Shown: positions 1 through 9,183, counted from the stretch's first letter. The stretch is 64,000 bases of DNA from Bhargavaea changchunensis (GCF_042665595.1 NZ_JBHTCT010000037.1:1-64000), one strand, 5' to 3'. Numbers and translations: made by a program. The notes: generated from the letters alone by a model not told the origin.

Positions 1-215
1 ACTCTCCATAAGAGAGTATGAGTAAGCTCATACTTTAAAGCTGGCATATCTTGTGATATGTCCGATATCATTTGTTCCGTTTCCCCGACGGGTCGGGTTC
101 CGGGAACTCATTTCATCAGCGTTTTGCTGTTCAGTTTTCAAGGTTCATTGTGCTCGCCGCAAAGTTTCATTTCCCTTAACGAGAGCTTAACTATCATATC
201 ATTGCCACTTCAGAA
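1..215 (-). other. Leader region of a ribosomal RNA operon (16S gene lies beyond the left edge)
   Basis: Reading the minus strand toward position 1, the region downstream of the P2 promoter contains a CCTTGAAAACTGAACAGC stretch (about 131-150), which I recognise as typical of Bacillales rRNA leader and spacer RNA (boxA/RNase III processing region). It ends in three adjacent short hairpins at 1-17, 15-34 and 43-58. No protein gene is present in 1-357. In B. subtilis the rrnO operon follows gyrA in exactly this place, so the 16S gene is expected just outside the window. The rRNA itself is not visible. Confidence 0.75.
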
Positions 216-221
216 AGTCAA
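193..221 (-). promoter_or_regulatory. rrn P2 promoter (sigma-A)
   Basis: Minus-strand -35 TTGACT (221-216), 17-nt spacer, extended -10 TGA-TATGAT (198-193), preceded by an A/T-rich stretch (222-245) resembling an UP element. It fires into the rRNA leader. Confidence 0.8.
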
Positions 222-273
222 CATAAAATGTGAATTTATTTTTGTGGACTGTGTTTCAAGCGACAACTTCTCT

Positions 274-302
274 ACTATACTCGCTTACCGTAGAAAACGC
301 AA
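274..302 (-). promoter_or_regulatory. rrn P1 promoter (sigma-A)
   Basis: Minus-strand -35 TTGCGT (302-297), 17-nt spacer, -10 TATAGT (279-274). It lies 81 bp upstream of P2, the usual tandem arrangement of Bacillus rRNA promoters. Confidence 0.65.
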
Positions 303-310
303 CCCCTAAT

Positions 311-348
311 AAACAAAAAAACGGAAGAACAGTTCAAAACCGTTCTCC
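311..348 (-). terminator. Intrinsic terminator of gyrA
   Basis: Minus-strand stem AGAACGGT (346-339), 5-nt loop, ACTGTTCT (333-326), followed by a T-rich tract (TCCGTTTTTTTGTTT). It separates gyrA from the rRNA promoters. Confidence 0.75.
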
Positions 349-357
349 CGCTGTATA

Positions 358-2943
358 TCAGTTTTCATCATCCTGTTCGGATCCGAAGTCTTCTCCGTCT
401 TCCTCGATAGAAGGGAATTCTCCCTCCACTGCGGATTCCGGTTCCAGCTTTTCGGGATCGTCGAACTGTTCCCCGAGGACATCTTCCATCTCTCCGTCCG
501 GAAGATCTTCCTCCTCTTCTTTTTCCACTTTAGCGACCGTCGCCACATATTCACCTTCACCAAGACGGATAAGACGCACACCCTGCGTGATCCGGCCGAT
601 GACCGAGATGTCTGCGACGTCCATCCGGATCAGGATCCCGTGGATCGTGATGATCATGATGTCTTCTGTACCGTCGATCGACTTCATGGAGACGAGCGGG
701 CCGTTCCTGTCGGTCACCTGGACCGTCTTCAGCCCATATCCTCCGCGTGACTGTGTCCGATATTCATGTTCAGGTGTTCGTTTTCCGAAGCCCTGCTCAG
801 TGACGACCAGGATCTCCTGGCCGTCCTCGACAACATCCATGCCGACAACATAGTCGCCGTCGCGCAGATGGATGCCGCGCACGCCGGTTGCCGTCCGCCC
901 CATCGGTCGCAGGTCATCTTCCAGGAACCGGATCAGCATGCCGCCGCGGGTGCCGATGACCACATCTTTCGTGCCATCGGTGACCTTTACCTGGACAAGC
1001 TCGTCGTCCTCGCGGAGCGAAAGGGCGATGAGACCGTTTGAACGGATGTTGGCAAAGTGCGTCACCGGTGTCCGCTTGGCCACCCCCTGCTTGGTCGTGA
1101 AGACCAGGTAGGCCTCTTCGTCATACTCGTCCACGCGCAGCATCGTGGTGACACTTTCGCCTTTATCAAGACCGAGCACGTTGATGATCGGGAGACCTTT
1201 CGCCGTCCGGCTGAATTCAGGAATCTCATAGCCTTTCAGCCGGTACACTTTACCGGTGTTTGTAAAGAACAGAATCCGGTCATGGGTGGATGTGTAGAGC
1301 AGATGCTCGACAAAGTCATCCTCGTTCGTGCCCATGCCCTGGACGCCGCGCCCTCCACGCCGCTGGCTGCGGTACGTGCTTGCCGGCAGCCGCTTGATGT
1401 AGCCGCGGTGCGTGAGTGTGATGACGGAGTTCTCGACAGGGATCAGGTCCTCGTCCTCGATCATCTCCGAGCCGCCTGCGGTGATTTCCGATCGGCGTGC
1501 ATCCGTGAACCGTTCCTTCACGTCGGCAAGTTCCTCTTTGATGATTTCGAGAAGCTTCTGCTCGTCTGCCAGGATCGCACGGAGTTCAGCGATCAGAAGG
1601 AGCAGTTCCTTGTACTCTTCCTCGATCTTGTCGCGCTCGAGGCCGGTGAGGCGCTGGAGACGCATGTCGAGGATCGCCTGGGACTGCCGCTCCGAGAGGC
1701 TGAACCGTTCCATGAGCGCATTCTTTGCCTCTTCCGTCGTCTTCGAAGCGCGGATCAGCGCGATGATTTCGTCGATGTGGTCAAGTGCAATGCGCAGGCC
1801 TTCGAGAATATGCGCGCGGTCTTCCGCCTTGTTCAGCTCAAACCGCGTCCGCCGCGTGACGACTACTTTTTGGTGCTCCAGATAATGGAACAGCATCTCT
1901 TTGAGACTGAGCACCTTTGGCTGGCCGTCCACCAGCGCCAGCATATTGATGCCGAAGCTTGTCTGGAGCGCAGTGTGCTTGTAGAGGTTGTTGACGATTA
2001 CGTTTGCATTCGCGTCGCGGCGGACTTCCATGACGATGCGCATGCCCCGGCGGTCAGACTCGTCGCGAAGATCGGTGATGCCCTCGATCCGTTTTTCGCG
2101 CACGAGTTCAGCGATTTTCTCGATGAGCCGTGCCTTGTTCACCTGGTAAGGAAGTTCATGGACCAGAATCGTTTCCTTGCCGTTCGCCGCGGTCTCAATT
2201 TCTACCTTACCGCGGGTCAGGATGGAGCCCCGGCCTGTTTCATAGGCGCGGCGGATGCCGCTCCGGCCGAGAATGAGACCTCCGGTCGGGAAGTCGGGTC
2301 CCGGAATGATCTCCATGAGCTCCTCTGTCGTGATGTCCGGATTGTCCGCGAGCGCGAGCACCGCGTTGATCGCTTCCCCGAGGTTATGCGGCGGGATGTT
2401 TGTCGCCATCCCGACCGCAATCCCGGAGGAGCCGTTCACCAACAGGTTCGGAAAACGGCTTGGGAGCACAATCGGCTCTTTTTCCTGTCCGTCGTAGTTC
2501 GCCTGGTAGTCAATCGTATCCTTGTTGATGTCGCGCAGAAGCTCTGCGGCAATCTTCGACATACGTGATTCCGTGTACCGCATCGCGGCTGCGGAGTCTC
2601 CGTCTACCGATCCGAAGTTCCCGTGGCCGTCGACGAGCATATACCGGTAGTTGAAATCCTGCGCCATCCGCACCATCGTGTCGTATACTGCGCTGTCACC
2701 GTGAGGGTGGTACTTACCTATGACGTCCCCAACGATGCGGGCAGACTTCTTATACGGTTTGTCCGCGGTGTTGCCGAGGTCCTGCATGGCATACAAAATC
2801 CGGCGGTGGACCGGCTTGAGCCCGTCACGGACGTCCGGCAGCGCACGAGACACGATGACACTCATCGCGTAGTCAAGGAACGAGGTTTTCATCTCCGTAC
2901 TTATATTGATGCGTTGGACGCCACGGTCCGGCGTGTCTGCCAT
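358..2943 (-). CDS. gyrA: DNA gyrase subunit A
   Basis: Breakage-reunion subunit of the A2B2 type II topoisomerase that introduces negative supercoils. The 861-residue product starts at ATG 2943 behind an AAAGGGG ribosome binding site. The catalytic tyrosine is Y123 (AAAMRYTE). The quinolone region reads HPHGDSAVYD with S84 and D88, the drug-sensitive residues. The C-terminal wrapping domain carries the GyrA box QRRGGRG near residue 527, so this is GyrA and not ParC. The last ~50 residues are a very acidic tail (EEEEEDLPDGEMED and onward), a feature known to modulate GyrA activity in other bacteria. The gene lies 27 bp after gyrB in one operon and is followed by a terminator and the rRNA promoters. 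Confidence 0.98.
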   Translation of the reverse strand: MADTPDRGVQRINISTEMKTSFLDYAMSVIVSRALPDVRDGLKPVHRRILYAMQDLGNTADKPYKKSARIVGDVIGKYHPHGDSAVYDTMVRMAQDFNYRYMLVDGHGNFGSVDGDSAAAMRYTESRMSKIAAELLRDINKDTIDYQANYDGQEKEPIVLPSRFPNLLVNGSSGIAVGMATNIPPHNLGEAINAVLALADNPDITTEELMEIIPGPDFPTGGLILGRSGIRRAYETGRGSILTRGKVEIETAANGKETILVHELPYQVNKARLIEKIAELVREKRIEGITDLRDESDRRGMRIVMEVRRDANANVIVNNLYKHTALQTSFGINMLALVDGQPKVLSLKEMLFHYLEHQKVVVTRRTRFELNKAEDRAHILEGLRIALDHIDEIIALIRASKTTEEAKNALMERFSLSERQSQAILDMRLQRLTGLERDKIEEEYKELLLLIAELRAILADEQKLLEIIKEELADVKERFTDARRSEITAGGSEMIEDEDLIPVENSVITLTHRGYIKRLPASTYRSQRRGGRGVQGMGTNEDDFVEHLLYTSTHDRILFFTNTGKVYRLKGYEIPEFSRTAKGLPIINVLGLDKGESVTTMLRVDEYDEEAYLVFTTKQGVAKRTPVTHFANIRSNGLIALSLREDDELVQVKVTDGTKDVVIGTRGGMLIRFLEDDLRPMGRTATGVRGIHLRDGDYVVGMDVVEDGQEILVVTEQGFGKRTPEHEYRTQSRGGYGLKTVQVTDRNGPLVSMKSIDGTEDIMIITIHGILIRMDVADISVIGRITQGVRLIRLGEGEYVATVAKVEKEEEEDLPDGEMEDVLGEQFDDPEKLEPESAVEGEFPSIEEDGEDFGSEQDDEN

Positions 2944-2970
2944 GGTCTTTGACCCCTTTCAAGTAAAGCC

Positions 2971-4902
2971 TTATATATCAAGATTTTTGACGTAAACTGC
3001 GTTTTCTTCGATGAATTGGCGGCGCGGGGCGACTTCGTCACCCATCAGCTGCTCGAAAATGGCATCGGCATCGAGTGCGTCCTCGAGCCTGACTTGGAGA
3101 AGTGTGCGGTACTCGGGATCCATCGTCGTGTCCCACAGTTGCTCCGCGTCCATCTCCCCGAGACCTTTGTACCGCTGGATGACCGGTTTCGGCACCTGCG
3201 GCAGGCGGCCGAGAATTTCCTGCAGCTCGTCGTCCGTATAGCAATATTCGATATGTTTGCCCTGCTTGACCTGATAAAGCGGTGGCTGGGCAATGTAGAC
3301 GTAACCCGCTTCGATGAGCGGCCGCATAAAGCGGTAGAAGAATGTCAACAGCAGCGTCCTGATATGGGCGCCGTCGACATCCGCATCCGTCATGATGACG
3401 ACTTTATGATAGCGGGCCTTGGACAGGTCAAAATTGTCGGCGATTCCCGTGCCGAGAGCCGTGATCATCGCACGGATCTCCGCATTGGAAAGGATCCGGT
3501 TGATGTTGGCTTTTTCGACGTTCAAGATCTTGCCCCGCAGCGGGAGAATTGCCTGGAAGTGTCGGTCACGGCCGTTTTTTGCCGAGCCGCCCGCCGAGTC
3601 CCCCTCAACGATATACAGTTCACTGATCGCCGGGTCGCGGGACGAACAGTCGGACAGTTTGCCCGGAAGATTCGATATTTCAAGAACCGACTTCCGTCGA
3701 GTGAGTTCCCGTGCTTTTTTCGCAGCAACGCGTGCACGCGCAGCCATAAGTCCCTTCTCGACAATCATTCGGGCACCGGTCGGGTTCTCCATGAGGAAAC
3801 GATCAAGTCCCTCAGAGAAAAGCGAGCCGACAATCTGGCTTACCTCAGAGTTTCCGAGCTTCGTCTTTGTCTGTCCTTCAAACTGCGGATCCGGATGCTT
3901 GACGGAGATGATGGCCGTCAGCCCTTCCCGGGCATCGTCTCCGGACAGGTTCGCATCATTGTCCTTCAGAAGGCCGTTTTTTCGTGCATAGTCGTTGATG
4001 ACCCGTGTAAGCGCCGTCTTGAAGCCTGATTCGTGCGTACCGCCTTCATAGGTATTGATATTGTTCGCGAACGAAAAGATGTTCGACGCGTAACCTGCGT
4101 TATATTGCATGGCGACTTCGACGGAAATGCCGTCCTTCTCGCCTTCGATGAAAATCGGCTCTTCGTGGATCGGCTCTTTGTCTTCGTTGATGTGCTGGAC
4201 ATAGGATTTGATGCCGCCTTCGTAGTGATAGGCGTCAGATCGCACTTCTTCCCCGCGTTCATCACTGAGCGTAATGCGAATTCCGCGGTTCAGATAGGCG
4301 AGCTCCTGGAGCCGGTGAGCCAGGATGTCGTATTCATAGACAGTGGTTTCCGTGAAGATTTCCGGATCGGCCTTGAAGCGCACCTGCGTCCCGGTCGCTT
4401 CCGCTTCCCCTATGACCCGCAGCTCCTCTTCGACCAGCCCGCGTTCGAACGCGATGAAATAGAGCTGGCCGTCACGGGACACAGTCACTTCCGTCCGCTC
4501 CGACAGTGCGTTCACGACGGATGCTCCGACACCATGAAGTCCGCCGGACACCTTGTATCCGCCGCCGCCGAACTTGCCCCCGGCATGCAGGACGGTCATG
4601 ATGACCTCGACCGCCGGACGGCCCGTCTTTTCTTGGATGCCGACCGGCATACCGCGGCCATTGTCTGTTACGCGGATCCAGTTGTCCTTCTCAATAGCCA
4701 CCTCGATATGGTCACAGTATCCCGCCAGTGCCTCGTCAATCGAGTTGTCGACGATTTCCCAGACAAGATGGTGCAGACCCTTTGAACTGGTCGAGCCGAT
4801 ATACATGCCGGGACGCTTGCGGACTGCCTCCAGCCCTTCGAGGACCTGTATCTGATCCGCCCCGTAATCATTGTTGCGAAGGTTCTCTTCTTCCATCGCC
4901 AA
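2971..4902 (-). CDS. gyrB: DNA gyrase subunit B
   Basis: ATPase and TOPRIM subunit of gyrase. N-terminal GHKL ATPase motifs are visible in order: DNSIDEALAG, DNGRGMPVG, GLHGVGASVVNALS and QTKTKLGN. The TOPRIM motifs EGDSAGG (near residue 430) and DADVDGAHIR follow, then the C-terminal PLYQVK and GDEVAPRRQFIEENA segments. At 643 residues it has the compact length of Gram-positive GyrB. I favour the TTG start at 4902: AGGTG sits 7 nt before it and 13 nt before the alternative ATG at 4896. The gene lies 89 bp downstream of recF, with no remB (yaaB) between, unlike B. subtilis. Confidence 0.98.
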   Translation of the reverse strand: MAMEEENLRNNDYGADQIQVLEGLEAVRKRPGMYIGSTSSKGLHHLVWEIVDNSIDEALAGYCDHIEVAIEKDNWIRVTDNGRGMPVGIQEKTGRPAVEVIMTVLHAGGKFGGGGYKVSGGLHGVGASVVNALSERTEVTVSRDGQLYFIAFERGLVEEELRVIGEAEATGTQVRFKADPEIFTETTVYEYDILAHRLQELAYLNRGIRITLSDERGEEVRSDAYHYEGGIKSYVQHINEDKEPIHEEPIFIEGEKDGISVEVAMQYNAGYASNIFSFANNINTYEGGTHESGFKTALTRVINDYARKNGLLKDNDANLSGDDAREGLTAIISVKHPDPQFEGQTKTKLGNSEVSQIVGSLFSEGLDRFLMENPTGARMIVEKGLMAARARVAAKKARELTRRKSVLEISNLPGKLSDCSSRDPAISELYIVEGDSAGGSAKNGRDRHFQAILPLRGKILNVEKANINRILSNAEIRAMITALGTGIADNFDLSKARYHKVVIMTDADVDGAHIRTLLLTFFYRFMRPLIEAGYVYIAQPPLYQVKQGKHIEYCYTDDELQEILGRLPQVPKPVIQRYKGLGEMDAEQLWDTTMDPEYRTLLQVRLEDALDADAIFEQLMGDEVAPRRQFIEENAVYVKNLDI

Positions 4903-4991
4903 TTCCGTTCACCTGCCCTTTCATGCCAAAACATGATGCAACGATTTCCTGTATGCGTGAAAACCCGCGGAGGGATGACCCTGCCGCGTGT

Positions 4992-6119
4992 TCAGTCGTC
5001 TTGATTCTCGTGTTCCGCCGTGCCGGCGGTTACCCGGTACAGATCCGCTTTACGGATCGTCTCATGCGTGATGCCGTCCACGTTCGTTGTCGTGACCAGT
5101 GTCTGCACCTGGCCCTGGATCGTATTCAGCAGATGCGACTGCCGGTAGTCGTCCAGTTCGGACAGCACATCGTCCAGAAGAAGCACCGGCGATTCGCCCG
5201 TTTCCTGCCGCAAAAGCTCGATTTCCGCTAGCTTCAGGGACAGGGCAGCCGTCCTCTGCTGGCCCTGCGACCCGTATACCTGGACATTGTGTCCGTTCAC
5301 GAAAAACGTCAGATCGTCCCGGTGCGGGCCGGCGAGCGTGACACCCCGGTCAAGCTCACGCTGCCGCAGACCATCCAGCCGCTCCCTCAGACGGGCGGAC
5401 ATCTCTTCCGCCGACTGGTCAGACTCGATGTCTTTCAGCGTTTCGTACGTGATCACGAGCTCTTCAAGACCCCGGGAAATCCCCTTGTGGATCGGCTCTG
5501 CCCATTTCTGGAGCATCTCCGCAAATTCGAAGCGTTTCCGGATAATGCGGATTGCCAGGTCGACATACTGGTCTGTATAGACATCGAACATGACATCTGT
5601 GAGCCCATTCCTGCCCTGGTTGGCTTTCAGGATGGCATTGCGCTGGCGCATCACCTTATGGAACTGAAGCAGGTCATGCAGGTAAACCCTGGACACCTGG
5701 CCGATTTCCATATCCAGAAAACGGCGCCGCACCTGCGGGCTGCCCTTGATGAGGTGCAGATCCTCAGGCGCGAACATGACGACATTCAGCTGCCCGATGT
5801 AATCGCTCAGCCTCTGCTGTTCCAAATGATTGACCTTGGCTTTCTTGCCTTTTTTGGAGAGCGTCAGCTCGAGTGGCAGAACGCCGTATTTCCGCTGGAC
5901 CGCTCCTTCTATTTTACCATAATCCGCGCCCCAGCGTATTAATTCACGATCATTGGACGTACGGTGTGATTTTGCCATGGCAAGCACGTAGATCGCTTCC
6001 ATGACATTGGTTTTACCTTGCGCATTTTCGCCGATCAGCACATTGATGTTCGGTGAAAATGACAGGTCCAGTGATTCATAGTTCCGATAGTTCTTCAGCT
6101 TGAGTTGCTCGATATGCAT
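4992..6119 (-). CDS. recF: DNA replication and repair protein RecF
   Basis: SMC-like ATPase that helps load RecA at single-strand gaps and stalled forks. It has Walker A GENAQGKT at residues 30-37, the ABC signature region LAGPHRDDL, and Walker B LLLDDVLSELDD near the C-terminus. Its 375 residues match the family length. The start ATG (6119-6117) overlaps the stop of the upstream S4-domain gene by one base (TGATG), showing translational coupling inside the dnaA-dnaN-S4-recF-gyrB-gyrA cluster. Confidence 0.97.
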   Translation of the reverse strand: MHIEQLKLKNYRNYESLDLSFSPNINVLIGENAQGKTNVMEAIYVLAMAKSHRTSNDRELIRWGADYGKIEGAVQRKYGVLPLELTLSKKGKKAKVNHLEQQRLSDYIGQLNVVMFAPEDLHLIKGSPQVRRRFLDMEIGQVSRVYLHDLLQFHKVMRQRNAILKANQGRNGLTDVMFDVYTDQYVDLAIRIIRKRFEFAEMLQKWAEPIHKGISRGLEELVITYETLKDIESDQSAEEMSARLRERLDGLRQRELDRGVTLAGPHRDDLTFFVNGHNVQVYGSQGQQRTAALSLKLAEIELLRQETGESPVLLLDDVLSELDDYRQSHLLNTIQGQVQTLVTTTNVDGITHETIRKADLYRVTAGTAEHENQDD

Positions 6120-6358
6120 CAGCTTTCACCCGGAGCCGGCCCTGAAACACGGAACCTGCCCGTTCCGGGGATATTGAGGACATCCCCGTCACGCAGTTTC
6201 CGGCCGCGCCGGTTCTCCGGTTCGCCGTTCACATAAACGGCGTGTTCGGACAGGAACCATTTCGCCATGCCCCCTGAGGAGATGGTGTTGGTCATTTTCA
6301 GCGCCTGTCCGAGTGTGATGAATTCCGCATCGATCGCAAGTCGTTCCACGGTCGACAC
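6119..6358 (-). CDS. yaaA: S4-domain RNA-binding protein YaaA (RlbA type)
   Basis: A 79-residue protein made of a single S4 RNA-binding fold (TLGQALKM, SGGMAKWFLSEHAVYVNGEPENRRGRKLRDGD). It is the standard small gene between dnaN and recF in Bacillales. A ribosome-linked role has been proposed for the family (name RlbA), but no specific substrate can be read from the sequence. It overlaps recF by one base and lies 106 bp after dnaN, behind the dnaN terminator. Confidence 0.93.
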   Translation of the reverse strand: MSTVERLAIDAEFITLGQALKMTNTISSGGMAKWFLSEHAVYVNGEPENRRGRKLRDGDVLNIPGTGRFRVSGPAPGES

Positions 6359-6410
6359 CGCCCTTCGTCCAATATTGGTCCTTCCCCCTATTTTATCGCT
6401 TTCCGGCGAT

Positions 6411-6442
6411 AAACAAAAGGAACAGCCATTCGGGCTGTCCCT
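6411..6442 (-). terminator. Terminator between dnaN and the S4 gene
   Basis: Minus-strand stem GGACAGCC, CGAAT loop, GGCTGTTCC with one bulge, then TTTTGTTT. It probably only attenuates, because no strong separate promoter is evident for the S4-recF-gyrBA genes. Confidence 0.7.
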
Positions 6443-6464
6443 TTCTTAGCGATTGTTTCCAAAA

Positions 6465-7601
6465 TCAGTATGTGCGGACCGGAAGGATCAGTTGCAGCAG
6501 CGTGTCGTCCTCGGCCGACTTCAGGATAAACGGCCGCATCGCTCCGGTGAACCGGATGACAATATCCTGTCCTTCGATCGCCCGGAGTGCATCCATCATA
6601 TATTTGGCACTAAAGGAAATCTTTAACTCTTCCCCTTCAACGGAAGCAGTTTCGACCTGCTCTTCGACTTTCCCGATTTCAGGGGAATTTGAGGAGAGTT
6701 CGACGATATTGCTGCCGTCTGCCGTAAAGCGGACAACATTGTTCCTCTCTTCTCGTGCAAGCAGGGAGGCGCGGTCGATCGACTGGAGAAGGGTCTTGCC
6801 GTTCACATGAATGTCAGTCTTGTACTCAGAAGGGATCAGGCGGCTCGTGTCCGGATAATTCCCCTCCAGAAGACGCGAGTAAAACAGGACATGTCCCGCA
6901 CGGAACAGCACCTGCTTGTTGCTCATCGTAATGCCGACTGGCTCATTGGAATCTCCAAGGATCTTGTTGAGTTCCTGAAGGCTTTTGCCCGGAATGACGA
7001 CACTGTAGTCATCTTCGGGTGTGTTCTCAAGCCGGGTCTTGCGGCGGGCCAGGCGGTGGCTGTCCGTTGCAACGCAGACAAGTTCCCCCTCCTGTACCTG
7101 CCAGTGGACTCCGGTCAGGATCGGACGGGACTCGGATGCGGACACGGCAAACACCGTTTCCCGGATGATCGACTTCAGAAGATCCGCTGGGATGGCGAAA
7201 TGCCGATCGTCATCAATCTCCGGCAGCTGCGGATAGTCCTCTGCATCGGAGCCGATCAGATGGAATTCGGATTTCCCGGACCGGATATGCGTCTGCAGAT
7301 GACCGCTCACTTCAATTTCGATGTCGTTTGTCGGAAGCTTCCTGACAATCTCGTTAAAGTACTTGGCCTGCAGCACGATCGAACCGCTTTGGGAAGTGCG
7401 GATCAGCTGCTCTCCGTTTTCCTCTGCCGGGATGAATGTCTGGATCGTAATATCCGAGTCGCTTCCTGTCAGGTGAAGCCCTTCTTCGTCCACGTCCAAT
7501 TTGATCCCAGTCAAAATCGGAATTGCGGCTTTTGAGCTGACAGCTTTCATGACGTCACTCAGGCCGTCGAGAAGCCGGTCCCTCGCAATCTCAAATTTCA
7601 T
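6465..7601 (-). CDS. dnaN: DNA polymerase III beta subunit (sliding clamp)
   Basis: Ring-forming processivity clamp that tethers the replicase and other clamp-binding proteins to DNA. The 378-residue product begins MKFEIARDRLLDGLSDVMKAV and ends LLQLILPVRTY, the typical terminal (M/V)LPVR(T/S)Y clamp motif. Three topologically similar clamp domains of about 125 residues fit the length. It follows dnaA, separated by 166 bp that hold the unwinding half of oriC, and is closed by a hairpin terminator. Confidence 0.98.
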   Translation of the reverse strand: MKFEIARDRLLDGLSDVMKAVSSKAAIPILTGIKLDVDEEGLHLTGSDSDITIQTFIPAEENGEQLIRTSQSGSIVLQAKYFNEIVRKLPTNDIEIEVSGHLQTHIRSGKSEFHLIGSDAEDYPQLPEIDDDRHFAIPADLLKSIIRETVFAVSASESRPILTGVHWQVQEGELVCVATDSHRLARRKTRLENTPEDDYSVVIPGKSLQELNKILGDSNEPVGITMSNKQVLFRAGHVLFYSRLLEGNYPDTSRLIPSEYKTDIHVNGKTLLQSIDRASLLAREERNNVVRFTADGSNIVELSSNSPEIGKVEEQVETASVEGEELKISFSAKYMMDALRAIEGQDIVIRFTGAMRPFILKSAEDDTLLQLILPVRTY

Positions 7602-7767
7602 CTCGATACCTCGCTTATATATTTAATTTAAAAGTAAAAAGATAGATAGTAATAGTAGTAGGGGCTGTGGATAAGTTGATAAGTGCCTTTTGATCAATCG
7701 TCCCATACTTATCTACATGTGCATAACCTGTTGGCAGGAATGATCGCATCAAAGGGGGTTATCCACA
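7602..7767. other. oriC, unwinding half (dnaA-dnaN intergenic): DnaA boxes, GC cluster, DnaA-trios, AT-rich DUE
   Basis: On the plus strand, a perfect DnaA box TGTGGATAA (7666-7674) is followed by a 7/9 box (7674-7682). On its left is a GC cluster (GGGC, 7662-7665), then five DnaA-trio triplets TAG-TAA-TAG-TAG-TAG (7647-7661), then an A/T-only tract (about 7615-7640). This is the order of the basal unwinding system described for B. subtilis oriC. Further boxes: TTATCTACA (7709-7717), TGTGCATAA (7718-7726) and perfect TTATCCACA (7759-7767), which abuts the dnaA stop codon. Confidence 0.88.
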
Positions 7768-9120
7768 TCAGTTTTTGCCGAGTGCGGCCCGGATTTCCTT
7801 GATGTCCTGCTGGAGATTCTGGTCTTCCTTGAGCATTTTCGAGATTTTCTCGTGCGCATGGATGACGGTCGAGTGATCGCGGCCGCCAAACTCGTCTCCG
7901 ATCTTCGGCAGAGAGAACTCGGTCATTTCCCGGGAAAGGTACATGGCGACCTGTCTGGGGAAAGCGATCGATTTTGTCCGTTTTTTCGCGGCGAAATCCT
8001 CGAGACGGATGCTGAAGTGCTCTCCGACGGCTTTCTGGATGTCGAGGATCGTGACCTGGCGGGGCCGCGCATTCGGGATGATATCCTTTAGCGCTTCTTC
8101 GGCCAATTTCGGTGTGATGTCCTCATTGACAAGCGACGAATACGCCACAACGCGGATGAGGGCACCTTCAAGTTCCCGAATGTTGGTATCGATCTGGTTC
8201 GCGATGTACATCATGACTTCATTGGACACATCAACAAGCCCGTCGGCCTTCGCTTTCTTGCGGAGGATGGCAATCCGGGTTTCGAGGTCGGGCGGCGTGA
8301 TGTCTGTGATCAGTCCCCATTCAAAGCGCGATCGGAGCCGGTCCTCGAGTGTTGGAATCTCTTTTGGAGGACGGTCACTGGAGATGACAATCTGCTTCGA
8401 AGATTCATGCAGTGTATTGAAGGTATGGAAAAACTCTTCCTGGGTCTGTTCTTTTCCCGCGATAAACTGAATATCATCAATCAGCAGCACGTCAACGTTC
8501 CGGTATTTGTCCCGGAATTCGACAGCTTCGTTATCACGGATCGAGTTGATGAACTCATTCGTGAATTTCTCCGAGGAAAGATACACGACTTTTGCATCCG
8601 GCTTGTGCTCGCGCACATAATGGCCGATTGCATGCATCAGGTGGGTCTTGCCCAATCCTACGCCCCCATAAATGAAAAGAGGGTTGTAAGCCTTGGCAGG
8701 TGCTTCCGCAACAGCGAGGGAAGCGGCGTGGGCGAACCGGTTGCCTGAACCGATGACGAACGTATCGAACGTGTACTTCGGGTTGAGCATGCCGTCCGAC
8801 TGATCGACATGGCGCCCGTTTTTCGGTTTGGGTGCGGGCTTCGGCATGTCGAACGCGTCTTCCTTGGCGTCTTCGGGCACGGTAAAACGGATATGTACGT
8901 CTTCGCCGGTAAGTTCGCTCATGATGCCGGCGATCAGCTGGATATAGTGGTTCTCCAGCCAGTCCCGTGTGAACGAATTGGGCGCGCCGATGATGATGGT
9001 GTCGTTCCGGTAATCGATCATGCGGGTCGATTTCAGCCACGTGTCGAAGCTTGGCTTGGAGATCCGCTGTTCGACTCTGGCAAGCACCTGATTCCATAAA
9101 TCATCGAACTGTTCCAACAC
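7768..9120 (-). CDS. dnaA: Chromosomal replication initiator protein DnaA
   Basis: AAA+ initiator that binds DnaA boxes and opens oriC. In order: an N-terminal DnaB-interaction domain, a short linker, the AAA+ domain with Walker A GGVGLGKTH (near residue 150) and Walker B LLIDDIQF, and the C-terminal helix-turn-helix with signature GGRDHSTVIHA. At 450 residues it is of normal Bacillus length. The start is GTG 9120 behind a strong AAAGGAGG. It is transcribed away from the box-rich oriC half at 9121-9542 and is first in the dnaA-dnaN cluster. A Noc-like site (7925-7938) lies inside the coding sequence. Confidence 0.99.
   Translation of the reverse strand: MLEQFDDLWNQVLARVEQRISKPSFDTWLKSTRMIDYRNDTIIIGAPNSFTRDWLENHYIQLIAGIMSELTGEDVHIRFTVPEDAKEDAFDMPKPAPKPKNGRHVDQSDGMLNPKYTFDTFVIGSGNRFAHAASLAVAEAPAKAYNPLFIYGGVGLGKTHLMHAIGHYVREHKPDAKVVYLSSEKFTNEFINSIRDNEAVEFRDKYRNVDVLLIDDIQFIAGKEQTQEEFFHTFNTLHESSKQIVISSDRPPKEIPTLEDRLRSRFEWGLITDITPPDLETRIAILRKKAKADGLVDVSNEVMMYIANQIDTNIRELEGALIRVVAYSSLVNEDITPKLAEEALKDIIPNARPRQVTILDIQKAVGEHFSIRLEDFAAKKRTKSIAFPRQVAMYLSREMTEFSLPKIGDEFGGRDHSTVIHAHEKISKMLKEDQNLQQDIKEIRAALGKN
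7925..7938. promoter_or_regulatory. Noc-binding-site-like sequence inside dnaA
   Basis: ATTTCCCGGGAAAG matches 13 of 14 positions of the Noc consensus. It is within the dnaA coding sequence close to oriC. Confidence 0.5.
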
Positions 9121-9183
9121 AAAACCTCCTTTTCTTTTTATTTGTTTGTCGAATCGTGAACCCTATTAGAAGGATTTGCGAAC

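Noticed and set aside
1057..2568. Long plus-strand open frame (503 codons) across gyrA
   Set aside because: Antisense to the conserved gyrA coding sequence and without family motifs; a shadow of GC-rich codon bias.
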